A stretch of DNA of 64,000 nucleotides from the NCBI RefSeq assembly GCF_004346925.1, contig NZ_CP031167.1, positions 2,872,001 through 2,936,000 of the forward strand. Reading direction: 5' to 3'. The notes beneath the pieces were generated by a model. The model made no database searches, was not told the DNA's origin, and saw only the letters and a program-made list of their open reading frames with translations. Positions 8,604 to 18,700 of the stretch are shown piece after piece; within the stretch, counting starts at the first letter, position 1; the number at the start of each line of letters is the position of its first letter. This stretch comes from Stenotrophomonas sp. ASS1 (GTDB lineage Bacteria; Pseudomonadota; Gammaproteobacteria; Xanthomonadales; Xanthomonadaceae). The position numbers and the translations under genes were made by a program.

Positions 8604-11600
8604 TTACGCACCATGCGCGGCCAGCTGGCCCAGGCGCTGCACCGCGACCGAGACGGTCGGGTAGTCCAGGGTCTTCTGCTCGGCCAGTTCGGCCAGCATC
8701 GCCAGGGTGAAGCGCAGGCTGTTGTCGTCGCGACCCATCCAGGCCGCCACCTTCGCTTCAGCACTGCTGCCCTTGGTGCCCAGCACCTGGCCCGCTAGGT
8801 TGCGGTGGTTGGCGGCCAGCTCGTCACGCAGCACGCCACGTGCCACGGCGTGCCAACGGCCATTAACCTCCAGCGCGTCGACCTGCTCGAACAGCCACGG
8901 CAGCTGCAGGGCATCGCCCAGGCGGAAGTGGACCTTGGACACGTCCACCGGCTTCAGCTTGCGGGTACGGGCCAGTTCGATGATGTCGAACGCCGGCTCC
9001 AGGAAGTGCAGTTCGGCCAGCTGCTGCGCCAGTGCGGACGGCAGGCCCTTTTCCTTCCACTCGGCCACCAGGGCTTCGTAGGTCGGACGCTGCGAATCCG
9101 GCAGCACACCCGAGGCAACACGGATGTCGTTGAACGGACCCTGGTAGCGGTTGACCGCTTCGGTGATGCCCGGCATCGCGCCCGGGCGCGACAGCAGCCA
9201 GCGCACGAACGAGCGCTGCAGCTTCCAGATCACTTCCAGCGCGTCGATCTGCACCGACTCCGGCACCTTGCCGTCGAGCGCATCGATCTGCGCCCACAGC
9301 GCGCGTGCATCCAGCGTTTCGCGGCTGATGGTGTAGGCCTTGGCGACCTCGGCGATGGAACGGCCGGTGTCTTCCTGCATGCGCATCAGGAAGGTGGCGC
9401 CCATGCGGTTGATGGTCTGGTTGGTCACGGCCGTGGCGATGATTTCGCGCTTCAGGCGGTGACGCTCCATTGCGTCGGCGTACTTCTTCTGCAGCGGGGT
9501 CGGGAAGTAGCGCTGCAGCTCCTTGGACAGGTACGGATCTTCCGGAATGTCCGAATCCAGCAGCTGGGCGAACGCCACCAGCTTGGAGTAGGACAGCAGC
9601 ACCGACAGCTCCGGACGGGTCAGGCCCTGGCCGCGTGCCTTGCGCTGCGACAGCTCGGCATCGGACGGCAGGAATTCGATCTGGCGATCGAGCAGGCCCT
9701 GCTGTTCAAGCGTACGGATGAAGTGCTGCTTGGAACCCAGGCGCTTGACTGCCATCCGCTCCATCAGGCTCAGCGCCTGGTTCTGGCGGTAGTTGTCGTT
9801 GAGCACCAGCTCGGCGACTTCATCGGTCATCGAGGCCAACAGCTTGTTGCGCTGCTCGACGGTCAACTTCTTGGCCCGCACCACATCGTTGAGCAGGATC
9901 TTGATGTTGACTTCATGGTCGGAGGTGTCGACACCGGCCGAGTTGTCGATGAAGTCGGTGTTGAGCAGCACGCCGGCCTGGGCGGCTTCGATGCGGCCCA
10001 GCTGGGTCATGCCCAGGTTGCCGCCCTCGCCCACCACCTTGCAGCGCAGCTCGCCACCGTTCACGCGCAGGGCGTTGTTGGCGCGGTCGCCGACATCGCT
10101 GTGCTGCTCGCTGGCAGCCTTCACGTAGGTACCGATGCCGCCGTTCCACAGCAGGTCGACCGGTGCCTTCAGGATCGCGCTCATCAGATCGTTCGGCGAC
10201 AGCGCCTTGACGTTGTCATCCAGGCCCAGCGCTTCACGCACCTGCGGGGTGATCTCGATCGACTTCAGGCTGCGCGGGTACACGCCGCCGCCCTTGCTGA
10301 TCAGCTTGGCGTCGTAGTCCGCCCAGCTCGAACGCGGCACGGTGAACAGGCGCTCACGTTCGACGAACGTGGTGGCCGCATCCGGGTTCGGGTCCAGGAA
10401 GATGTGGCGGTGGTCGAAGGCAGCGACCAGGCGGATGTGGCGCGACAACAGCATGCCGTTGCCGAACACGTCGCCGGACATGTCGCCGACGCCGACCGCA
10501 GTGAAGTCCTGGGTCTGGCTGTCACGGCCCAGCGCACGGAAGTGGCGCTTGACCGATTCCCACGCACCGCGTGCGGTGATGCCCATGCCCTTGTGGTCAT
10601 AGCCAACCGAACCACCGGAGGCGAACGCATCGCCCATCCAGAAGCCGTGCGCGATGGCCAGGCCGTTGGCGATGTCGGAGAAGGTTGCGGTGCCCTTGTC
10701 GGCGGCCACCACCAGGTACGGATCGTCCATGTCGTGGCGCACGACATCCACCGGCGGCACGATCTTGTTGTTGACGATGTTGTCGGTGATGTCCAGCAGG
10801 CCCTGGATGAACAGCTTGTAGCAGGCCACGCCGTTGGCGAAGATCGCGTCGCGGTCGCCGTTCACCGGCGGGGTCTTGGCGAAGAAGCCGCCCTTCGCGC
10901 CGACCGGCACGATCACGGTGTTCTTGACCATCTGTGCCTTGACCAGGCCCAGCACTTCGGTACGGAAGTCTTCGCGACGATCCGACCAGCGCAGGCCACC
11001 ACGGGCGACCGCGCCGAAGCGCAGGTGGGTACCTTCCACGCGCGGGCCGTAGACGAAGATCTCGCGGTACGGGCGCGGCTTCGGCAGGTCCGGCACCAGC
11101 GCCGAATCGAACTTGAAGCTGATGACATGGCCGTGCTGGCCGTTGGCATCGGTCTGGTAGTAGCTGGTACGCAGGGTCGCGTCGATCACGCCCATGAACG
11201 AGCGCAGGATGCGGTCCTCGTCCAGGCTGGACACGCGGTCCATCAGCTTCAGCAGCGCATCGCGCGCGGCCTGCATCTGCGCGTCGCGGTCACCCTTGCG
11301 GGCGTCGACCACGGTCTTGAGCACCTTCAGGGTGGCGTCGTCGCCAGCGGCCAGTACATCGAAGTGCGCCTTCAGCTGGGCCTGGCCGGCAGCGATGTCG
11401 TCCTTGCCTTCGTGGCCGGTGGCCGGATCGAAGCGGGCTTCGAACAGCTCGACCAGCAGGCGGGCCAGCAGCGGGTAGCGCGCGAAGGTGCCTTCCACGT
11501 AGGCCTGCGAGAACGGCACGCCGGTCTGCAGCAGGTACTTGCAGTAGCCACGCAGCATGGCGACCTGGCGCCAGTGCAGGCCGGCAGCCAGCACCAGGCG

Positions 11601-13580
11601 GTTGAAGCCGTCGTTCTCGGCATCGCCGTGCCAGACGCGGGCGAAGGTCTCGCCGAAGGCTTCATCGACGCTGGCGGCATCGATCGCGCCGGCGGTCGAC
11701 TCGACCTCGAAGTCCTGCACATACACCGGGGCGTTGTCGACCGACAGGCGGTACGGACGCTCGGCGATCACGCGCAGGCCCATGTTTTCCATCATCGGCA
11801 GCGCGTCCGACAGCGGAATGTCGTCCAGCTGGCGATACAGCTTCAGGCGCAGGCCATCGCCGCTTTCGCGCGGCACGGCCTGCAGGCTCAGGCGCAGGTC
11901 GTCCGGGCCGGTCAGGGCGTCGAGCTGGCTGACATCGTTGGCGGCAACGGCGGTGCTGTTGTCTTCGATGTAGCCGGCCGGCAGTGCCTTGCCGATGCGG
12001 GCAGCGATGCGCAGGCCTTCGGTTTCGCCGTGGCGGGTCACCAGCGCTTCGCGCAGGTCGTCCTGCCAGTTGCGCAGCACCTGGGCCAGCTTCTGCTCCA
12101 GTTCGGCGGTATCGACGTCCAGCATTTCGCCCGGCTTGGGGCGCACGATCAGGTGCACCTGGGCCAGCGGCGATTCGCCCAGCACCACCGAGCTGTCCAC
12201 GTACTCGCCGTGCAGCGCGTCCTTCAGCATCGCTTCGATGCGCAGGCGCACGTCGGTGTTGAAGCGCTCACGCGGCAGGTAGACCAGCGCGGAGATGAAA
12301 CGGCTGTACTTGTCGCGGCGCAGGAACAGGCGGCTGCGCACGCGCTCCTGCAGGCCCAGCACGCCCATGGCAGTGCGGAACAGTTCGTCCTCGCTGGACT
12401 GGAACAGTTCTTCGCGCGGCAGGGTTTCCAGGATGTGGCGCAGGGCCTTGCCGCTGTGGCTGGCCGAGGCCAGGCCCGACTGCTTCATCACGTGCTCGTG
12501 GCGCTGGCGCACCAGCGGGATTTCCCACGGGCGACGGTTGTAGGCACTGGAAGTGAACAGGCCGAGGAAGCGCTGCTCGCCGATGATCTTGCCCTTGGCG
12601 TCGAATTCCAGCACGCCGATGTAGTCCATGTAGCCGGCGCGGTGCACGCGCGAACGGGCATTGGTCTTGGTCAGGATCAGCGCGTCCTTCAGCCCGGACG
12701 TGGTGTTCAGGCCCTGCGCGGCCAGGGTCTTGACCGGACGGGCGGCGGACTTGTCCTTGCCGCGCATCAGGCCCAGGCCGGTGTCGTTCAGCGGCGCCAG
12801 CACCTCTTCCTTGCCCTGCTTCTCGACGCGGTACTCGCGGTAGCCGAAGAAGGTGAAGTGGTTGTCGGCGGCCCAGCGCAGGAATTCCTGTGCTTCCTTG
12901 CGCGACGCGTCGTCGACCGGCAGCTGGCGGCTGCCCAGGTCGTCGGCCAGCGCCAGCGCCTTGTCCTTCATCGGCTGCCAGTCGCGCACGATCGCACGCA
13001 CTTCGTCCAGCGCCTTGCTGATGGCCTGCTCGATGGCCGCCATGGCTTCGGCCGGCTGGCGGTCGATCTCCAGCAGCATCACCGACTCGGCATCACCCTC
13101 GCCGACCTTGACCAGCTTGCCGGCCTTGTCGCGGGTGAAGCGCAGCACCGGGTGGCCCAGCACGTGGACGCCCACGCCCTGTTCGGCCAGCGACATGGTG
13201 ACGGTGTCGACCAGGAACGGCATGTCGTCGTTGACGATCTGCAGCACGGTGTGCGGCGATTCCCAACCGTTGGCCTTCGCGGTCGGATTGAACACGCGGA
13301 CGTTGGCCTTGCCGGCCTTGCGGGCACGGGCGAATTCCAGCGTCTCAGCCGCGAGAGCGGCCCACTCTTCAGCGCTGTGGTGCGGGAACTCGTCCGACTC
13401 CATGCGCTTGTAGAAGTCAGTGGCGAAGGCCACCGCTTCGGCCTGTGCGGCCGCGGGGTAACGCTTGCGCAATGCCGTGTACACCGGCTCCAGGGAGAAA
13501 CCAGCGGTCACTGCGACCTCCGACTCTGCTGGTTTGGTCTTGTTTTTCACGGTCTTGGCTGCGGTTTTTTGCGGTTTCAT
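8604..13580 (-). CDS. gdhB: NAD-specific glutamate dehydrogenase, 180-kDa class
   Basis: Deaminates glutamate to 2-oxoglutarate and ammonium with NAD, a catabolic link into the TCA cycle. At 1658 residues it is the very large class first defined in Streptomyces and Pseudomonas, with a long N-terminal regulatory region (first ~700 residues) and a catalytic core around residues 800-1250. Core motifs include GGLRWSDRREDFRTEVLGLV, KAQMVKNTVIVPVGAKGGF and GVGDMSGDVFGNGML. The basic, Lys/Ala-rich first 20 residues look like a flexible tail. The gene stands alone, with its own terminator and SMAG pair downstream. A 1627-codon open frame on the opposite strand is a composition artefact. Confidence 0.95.
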   Translation of the reverse strand: MKPQKTAAKTVKNKTKPAESEVAVTAGFSLEPVYTALRKRYPAAAQAEAVAFATDFYKRMESDEFPHHSAEEWAALAAETLEFARARKAGKANVRVFNPTAKANGWESPHTVLQIVNDDMPFLVDTVTMSLAEQGVGVHVLGHPVLRFTRDKAGKLVKVGEGDAESVMLLEIDRQPAEAMAAIEQAISKALDEVRAIVRDWQPMKDKALALADDLGSRQLPVDDASRKEAQEFLRWAADNHFTFFGYREYRVEKQGKEEVLAPLNDTGLGLMRGKDKSAARPVKTLAAQGLNTTSGLKDALILTKTNARSRVHRAGYMDYIGVLEFDAKGKIIGEQRFLGLFTSSAYNRRPWEIPLVRQRHEHVMKQSGLASASHSGKALRHILETLPREELFQSSEDELFRTAMGVLGLQERVRSRLFLRRDKYSRFISALVYLPRERFNTDVRLRIEAMLKDALHGEYVDSSVVLGESPLAQVHLIVRPKPGEMLDVDTAELEQKLAQVLRNWQDDLREALVTRHGETEGLRIAARIGKALPAGYIEDNSTAVAANDVSQLDALTGPDDLRLSLQAVPRESGDGLRLKLYRQLDDIPLSDALPMMENMGLRVIAERPYRLSVDNAPVYVQDFEVESTAGAIDAASVDEAFGETFARVWHGDAENDGFNRLVLAAGLHWRQVAMLRGYCKYLLQTGVPFSQAYVEGTFARYPLLARLLVELFEARFDPATGHEGKDDIAAGQAQLKAHFDVLAAGDDATLKVLKTVVDARKGDRDAQMQAARDALLKLMDRVSSLDEDRILRSFMGVIDATLRTSYYQTDANGQHGHVISFKFDSALVPDLPKPRPYREIFVYGPRVEGTHLRFGAVARGGLRWSDRREDFRTEVLGLVKAQMVKNTVIVPVGAKGGFFAKTPPVNGDRDAIFANGVACYKLFIQGLLDITDNIVNNKIVPPVDVVRHDMDDPYLVVAADKGTATFSDIANGLAIAHGFWMGDAFASGGSVGYDHKGMGITARGAWESVKRHFRALGRDSQTQDFTAVGVGDMSGDVFGNGMLLSRHIRLVAAFDHRHIFLDPNPDAATTFVERERLFTVPRSSWADYDAKLISKGGGVYPRSLKSIEITPQVREALGLDDNVKALSPNDLMSAILKAPVDLLWNGGIGTYVKAASEQHSDVGDRANNALRVNGGELRCKVVGEGGNLGMTQLGRIEAAQAGVLLNTDFIDNSAGVDTSDHEVNIKILLNDVVRAKKLTVEQRNKLLASMTDEVAELVLNDNYRQNQALSLMERMAVKRLGSKQHFIRTLEQQGLLDRQIEFLPSDAELSQRKARGQGLTRPELSVLLSYSKLVAFAQLLDSDIPEDPYLSKELQRYFPTPLQKKYADAMERHRLKREIIATAVTNQTINRMGATFLMRMQEDTGRSIAEVAKAYTISRETLDARALWAQIDALDGKVPESVQIDALEVIWKLQRSFVRWLLSRPGAMPGITEAVNRYQGPFNDIRVASGVLPDSQRPTYEALVAEWKEKGLPSALAQQLAELHFLEPAFDIIELARTRKLKPVDVSKVHFRLGDALQLPWLFEQVDALEVNGRWHAVARGVLRDELAANHRNLAGQVLGTKGSSAEAKVAAWMGRDDNSLRFTLAMLAELAEQKTLDYPTVSVAVQRLGQLAAHGA

Positions 13581-13794
13581 GGCAGAGCGATGCGCTTGCT
13601 CAGTTGGGAAAATGAAATTGTAGCCCTACCGCACGAAAAGGCCTTGCTGCAGGACGGAATAACCAGATTCGGGTTTGCTGCGGTTTAGACGCCTATTCAG
13701 TTCGCACCGGTATGGTGCTGGCGCGCGCTTCAGCACTGCCGACAGGATCGGCAAAGCGTGTTACCGGAAGACACACGCGGCGACGCCGATTCGA

Positions 13795-13830
13795 TTCCAC
13801 AATCCTGAACTGGACGGTATAGTCCACCGC
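13795..13830 (+). promoter_or_regulatory. Promoter with TGGAC-N6-GTCCA dyad of the TetR-pump operon
   Basis: A candidate -10 TATAGT (13818-13823) has a weak -35 TTCCAC (13795-13800) at 17-bp spacing. The dyad TGGAC-N6-GTCCA (13811-13826) straddles the -10, the usual place for a TetR autorepressor operator. The GTG start at 13831 is only 7 bp past the -10, which implies a leaderless or nearly leaderless mRNA. This is inference from sequence alone. Confidence 0.5.
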
Positions 13831-14487
13831 GTGAACCCGGCCTACCTCCCCGTTGCCCTCGACGCACGCGATGAGCGCGTGTTCGATGCCGTGCGCGAGC
13901 TGCTGGCCCAGCAGGGCATGCAGATGAGCATGGACGCGGTGGCCCAGCATGCCGGCTGCTCCAAGCAGACCCTGTACTCGCGCTACGGCAACAAGCAGGA
14001 ACTGCTGCGCCGGGTGATGCAGCGCCATGTCGGCCACGCTACCGGAGCCATGGTTCGTGCACTCCGCACTGACGACCTGCGTGCCAGCCTGCTCCAGTTC
14101 GCCACCGACTTCCTGGAGCATTTCAACCAACCGCACGTAGGGCAGGCCTGTCGGCTGATCGCCGCCGACGCGGCCCAGTTTCCCGAAGAGGCGCGTACGC
14201 TGTACCGGCATGGCGCCGGCGCGCTGACGCTTCATCTTGCTGAATGGATTGAAACCGTTTGCATGCGTGGCCAGCTCCGGCATGACGACCCGCACTTCAT
14301 GGCCGAACTGCTGCTGAGCATGATCGCCGGTCAGGATTTCGACAAACAGCGTTTCCATACCCCCCATCGTGATGACGCGCAGCTGCGTCGGCGCTGGGCA
14401 GAGTTCTCCGTCGACAGCTTCCTGCGCGCCTTCGCGCCTCAGCCGTCGGCGGCCCCATCTTCAAACCAACCCCGGAGTTCCTCCTGA
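13831..14487 (+). CDS. TetR-family transcriptional regulator
   Basis: Probable local repressor of the RND pump genes that follow. Residues about 10-60 form a TetR DNA-binding domain with the HTH MDAVAQHAGCSKQTLYSRYG; the remaining ~150 residues are a ligand-binding helical domain with a C-terminal AcrR/AefR-like pattern. The GTG at 13831 gives 218 residues; the frame is open upstream to 13675, but that part covers the promoter and has no family resemblance. No ATG precedes the TetR domain. The stop overlaps the ATG of the next gene (TGATG), so regulator and pump are co-translated. Confidence 0.88.
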   Translation: MNPAYLPVALDARDERVFDAVRELLAQQGMQMSMDAVAQHAGCSKQTLYSRYGNKQELLRRVMQRHVGHATGAMVRALRTDDLRASLLQFATDFLEHFNQPHVGQACRLIAADAAQFPEEARTLYRHGAGALTLHLAEWIETVCMRGQLRHDDPHFMAELLLSMIAGQDFDKQRFHTPHRDDAQLRRRWAEFSVDSFLRAFAPQPSAAPSSNQPRSSS

Positions 14488-15755
14488 TGACCGCCCCACT
14501 CCGCACCCTTGCCTTGACGTGCGCCGTTGCTGTTGCGCTGGCTGCCTGCAAGAAGCCGGAACAGCAGACGCCCCCGCCGCCGGAGGTGGGCGTGATCGAC
14601 GCCAAGCCGCAGACCCTGCCGCTGCAGCGTGAGCTGGTCGGCCGCCTGTCGCCGTTCCGCAGCGCCGACGTGCGTGCGCGCGTGCCGGGCGTACTGCTCA
14701 AGCGCGTCTACCAGGAAGGCTCGCAGGTCAAGCAGGGCCAGCCCCTGTTCCTGATCGACCCGGCGCCGCTGCGTGCTTCGCTCAATGCCTCCGAGGCCCA
14801 GCTGGCCTCGGCCCGCGCGACCTACGCCAACGCCAAGGTCGCCGCCGACCGCGCGCGTTCGCTGGCGCCGCAGCAGTTCGTCTCCAAGTCCGACCTGGAC
14901 AACGCCGAATCGGCCGAGCGCACCGCGCTGGCCGCGGTCAAGCAGGCCGAAGCGGCGGTGACCTCTTCGCGCATCAGCCTGGGTTATACCGAAGTGACCG
15001 CGCCGATCAGCGGTGTGGCCAACAAGCAGCAGGTCACCGAAGGCGCGCTGGTCGGCCAGGGCGATGTGACCCTGCTGACCACCGTCGACCAGCTCGACCC
15101 GCTGTACGTGAACTTCTCGCTGAGCGTGGACGAGTTGACCCAGCTGCGCGCGCAGCAGGCCAAGGGTGCGCTGGCGCTGTCCGGTGACGGCAAGGCCACG
15201 GTCAACGTCAAGCTGGCCGACGGCAGCACCTACAGCGAGCCGGGCACGCTGGACTTCTCTTCGACCACGGTCGACCCGGCCACCGGCGCGGTGTCGCTGC
15301 GTGCGCTGCTGCCGAACCCGCAGCAGATCCTGCTGCCCGGCGCCTTCGTCAGCTTCCAGGCCAACCTCGGCGAGCGCAACAACGCCTACCTGGTGCCGCA
15401 GCAGGCGCTGCTGCGCGACACCACCGGCGGCTACGTGATGGTGGTCGGTGCCGACGGCAAGGTCGTGCGCAAGAACGTGAAGACCGATGGCGCGCAGAAC
15501 GGCAACTGGCTGGTCAGCGACGGCCTGGCCGCCGGTGACAAGGTGATCGTGGCCGGCGTGCAGAAGGTCAAGGAAGGTGCGCCGGCGGTGGCCAAGCCGT
15601 GGACCCCGGGGCAGGACGCCAACGGCAAGCCTGCCGCAGGCGGCGCCGCTCCGGCGGGCGCAGCACCGGCCGCAGGCAAGGCACCGGCCGACGCGGCCAA
15701 GCCCGAGCAGGCCGATGCGGCCAAGCCGGCCGCCACCGATTCGAACAAGCAGTAA
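14487..15755 (+). CDS. RND efflux periplasmic adaptor lipoprotein
   Basis: Membrane fusion protein linking an inner-membrane RND pump to an outer-membrane channel. The N terminus is a lipoprotein signal with lipobox LAAC (Cys21). The order is then beta-barrel/lipoyl strands (VRARVPGVLLKRVYQEGSQV), a helical hairpin (ASARATYANAKVAADRARSL), the returning lipoyl half (YTEVTAPISGVAN) and the barrel domain. The last ~50 residues are an Ala/Pro/Lys-rich low-complexity tail. It is followed 15 bp later by the pump gene. In S. maltophilia several such operons are named sme; the TetR-adaptor-pump order with no channel gene would suit SmeGH, but I cannot confirm that identity by eye. Confidence 0.93.
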   Translation: MTAPLRTLALTCAVAVALAACKKPEQQTPPPPEVGVIDAKPQTLPLQRELVGRLSPFRSADVRARVPGVLLKRVYQEGSQVKQGQPLFLIDPAPLRASLNASEAQLASARATYANAKVAADRARSLAPQQFVSKSDLDNAESAERTALAAVKQAEAAVTSSRISLGYTEVTAPISGVANKQQVTEGALVGQGDVTLLTTVDQLDPLYVNFSLSVDELTQLRAQQAKGALALSGDGKATVNVKLADGSTYSEPGTLDFSSTTVDPATGAVSLRALLPNPQQILLPGAFVSFQANLGERNNAYLVPQQALLRDTTGGYVMVVGADGKVVRKNVKTDGAQNGNWLVSDGLAAGDKVIVAGVQKVKEGAPAVAKPWTPGQDANGKPAAGGAAPAGAAPAAGKAPADAAKPEQADAAKPAATDSNKQ

Positions 15756-15770
15756 CGGGAACCTTCCGTC

Positions 15771-18700
15771 ATGCCTAAATTTTTCATCGAACATCCAGTC
15801 TTCGCCTGGGTGGTTGCGATCCTGATCTCGCTCAGCGGCGTGATCGCGATCCTCAACCTGGGCGTGGAGTCCTATCCCAACATCGCCCCGCCGCAGGTCA
15901 CCGTCTCGGCGACCTACCCGGGTGCCAGTGCGGACACCACGGAGAAGTCGGTCACCCAGGTGATCGAGCAGCAGCTGACCGGTATCGATCACCTGCTGTA
16001 CTTCAGCTCATCGTCCGCCTCCAACGGCCGCGCGCAGATCACCCTGACCTTCGAGACCGGTACCGATCCGGACATCGCCCAGGTGCAGGTGCAGAACAAG
16101 GTCTCGCTGGCCACGCCACGCCTGCCTTCGGAAGTGACCCAGCAGGGCGTGGTGGTGGCCAAGGCCAACGCCGGCTTCCTGATGGTGGTGGCGCTGCAGT
16201 CCGATACGCCGGCCATCAACCGTGACGCCCTGAACGACATCGTCGGCTCGCGCGTGCTCGACCAGGTCTCGCGTATTCCCGGCGTCGGCAGCACCCAGCA
16301 GTTCGGTTCCGAGTACGCCATGAACATCTGGCTCAACCCGGAGAAGATGCAGGGTTATGGCCTGTCGGCCAGCCAGGTGCTGGCGGCGGTGCGCGCGCAG
16401 AACGTGCAGTTCGCCGCCGGTGCGCTGGGTTCGGACCCGTCGCCGGAAGGCCAGCACTTCACCGCCACGGTCTCGGCTGAAGGCCGCTTCAGTTCGCCGC
16501 AGGAGTTCGAGAACATCATCCTGCGGGCAAATCCGGACGGTTCGCGGGTGCTGATGAAGGACATCGCCCGCGTCGCCTTCGGTGCCAACAACTACGGTTT
16601 CGACACCCAGTACAACGGCAAGCCGACCGGTGCCTTCGCCATCCAGCTGCTGCCGGGCGCCAACGCCCTGAACGTGGCCGATGCGGTGCGCGCCAAGATG
16701 GACGAGCTGCAGCCCAGCTTCCCGTCCGGGGTGACCTGGTTCTCGCCGTACGACAGCACCACCTTCGTCAAGATCTCCATCCAGGAAGTGGTCAAGACAC
16801 TGTTTGAAGCAGTGTTCCTGGTGTTCCTGGTGATGCTGATCTTCCTGCAGAACTTCCGCGCCACCCTGATCCCGACCCTGGTCATCCCGGTGGCCCTGCT
16901 CGGCACCTTCCTGGGCATGTGGATGATCGGCTTCACGATCAACCAGCTGACCCTGTTCGCGATGGTGCTGGCGATCGGCATCGTGGTCGATGACGCGATC
17001 GTGGTGATCGAGAACGTCGAACGCATCATGACCGAGGAAGGCCTGGCGCCGAAGCCGGCCACGCAGAAGGCGATGACCCAGATCACCGGCGCGGTGGTGG
17101 CGATCACCGTCGTACTGGCCGCGGTGTTCATCCCGTCCGCCCTGCAGGGCGGCGCCGCCGGTGAAATCTACAAGCAGTTCGCGCTGACCATCGCCATCTC
17201 GATGGCGTTCTCGGCGTTCCTGGCTCTGGGCTTCACCCCCGCGCTGTGCGCGACCTTCCTCAAGCCGACGCACAACGACAACCCGAACATCATCTACCGC
17301 ACCTTCAACAAGTACTACGACAAGATCAGCCATACCTATGTGGGGCACATCACTTCGGCGGTGCGCCATGCACCGCGCTGGATGATCCTGTTCGTGGTGC
17401 TGACCGCACTGTGCGGCTTCCTGTTCACCCGCATGCCGGGCAGCTTCCTGCCGGAAGAAGACCAGGGCTATGCGCTGGCGATCGTGCAGCTGCCGCCGGG
17501 CTCGACCAAGGGCCAGACCAACGAAGTGTTCGCGCAGATGCGTGGCATCCTGGAAAAGCAGGACGGCTATGAAGGCATGCTGCAGGTGGCCGGTTTCAGC
17601 TTCGTCGGTTCCGGCGAGAACGTGGGCATGGGCTTCATCCGCCTGAAGCCATGGGAGGAACGCAAGTTCACCGCGCCCGAGTTCATCCAGAACATGAACG
17701 GCGCGTTCTACGGCATCAAGGAAGCGCAGATCTTCGTGGTCAACCTGCCCACCGTGCAGGGCCTCGGCCAGTTCGGCGGCTTCGACATGTGGCTGCAGGA
17801 CCGCAGCGGTGCCGGCTACGAGCAGCTGACCCAGGCCCGCAACATCCTGCTTGGCCAGGCTGCGCAGAAGCCCGACCACCTGGTGGGCGTACGCCCGAAC
17901 GGCCTGGAAAACGCCCCGCAGCTGCAGCTGCATGTCGACCGCGTGCAGGCGCAGTCGATGGGCATGTCGGTGTCGGACGTGTACAGCACCATCCAGCTGA
18001 TGCTGGCCCCGGTGTACGTGAACGACTTCTTCTACGAAGGCCGCATCAAGCGCGTGACCATGCAGGCCGATGGTCCGTACCGCACCGGCCAGGAATCGCT
18101 GAAGAGCTTCTACAGTCCCTCCAGCCTGACCAAGAACGCCGATGGCACCAGTTCGATGATCCCGCTCAATACGGTGGTCAAGTCCGAATGGGTGTCGGCA
18201 CCGCCGTCGCTGAGCCGCTACAACGGCTACTCGGCGATCAACATCGTCGGCTCGCAGGCACCGGGCACCAGCTCGGGTGAGGCGATGCAGACCATGGAAG
18301 GCATCGTCAACGACGATCTGCCGGCTGGCTTCGGCTACGACTGGTCGGGCATGTCCTACCAGGAAATCCTGGCCGGCAACGCGGCGACGCTGCTGCTGGT
18401 GCTGTCGATCGTGGTGGTGTTCCTGTGCCTGGCCGCGTTGTATGAAAGCTGGTCGATCCCGGTGGCGGTGCTGTTGGTGGTGCCGCTTGGCGTGCTTGGC
18501 GCCCTCGGCCTGTCGATGCTGCGTGGCCTGCCGAACGATCTGTTCTTCAAGATCGGCCTGATCACCGTGATCGGCCTGGCCGCCAAGAACGCGATCCTGA
18601 TCGTCGAGTTCGCGGTGGAACAGCGCGCAGCAGGCAAGACCCTGCGCGATGCCACCATCGAAGCGGCCCGCCTGCGCTTCCGCCCGATCCTGATGACCTC

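Noticed and set aside
8805..13688. 1627-codon open frame opposite the glutamate dehydrogenase gene
   Set aside because: It is an exact antisense shadow in GC-rich DNA, His/Gln/Val-rich with no domain pattern, while the minus-strand frame has clear enzyme motifs.
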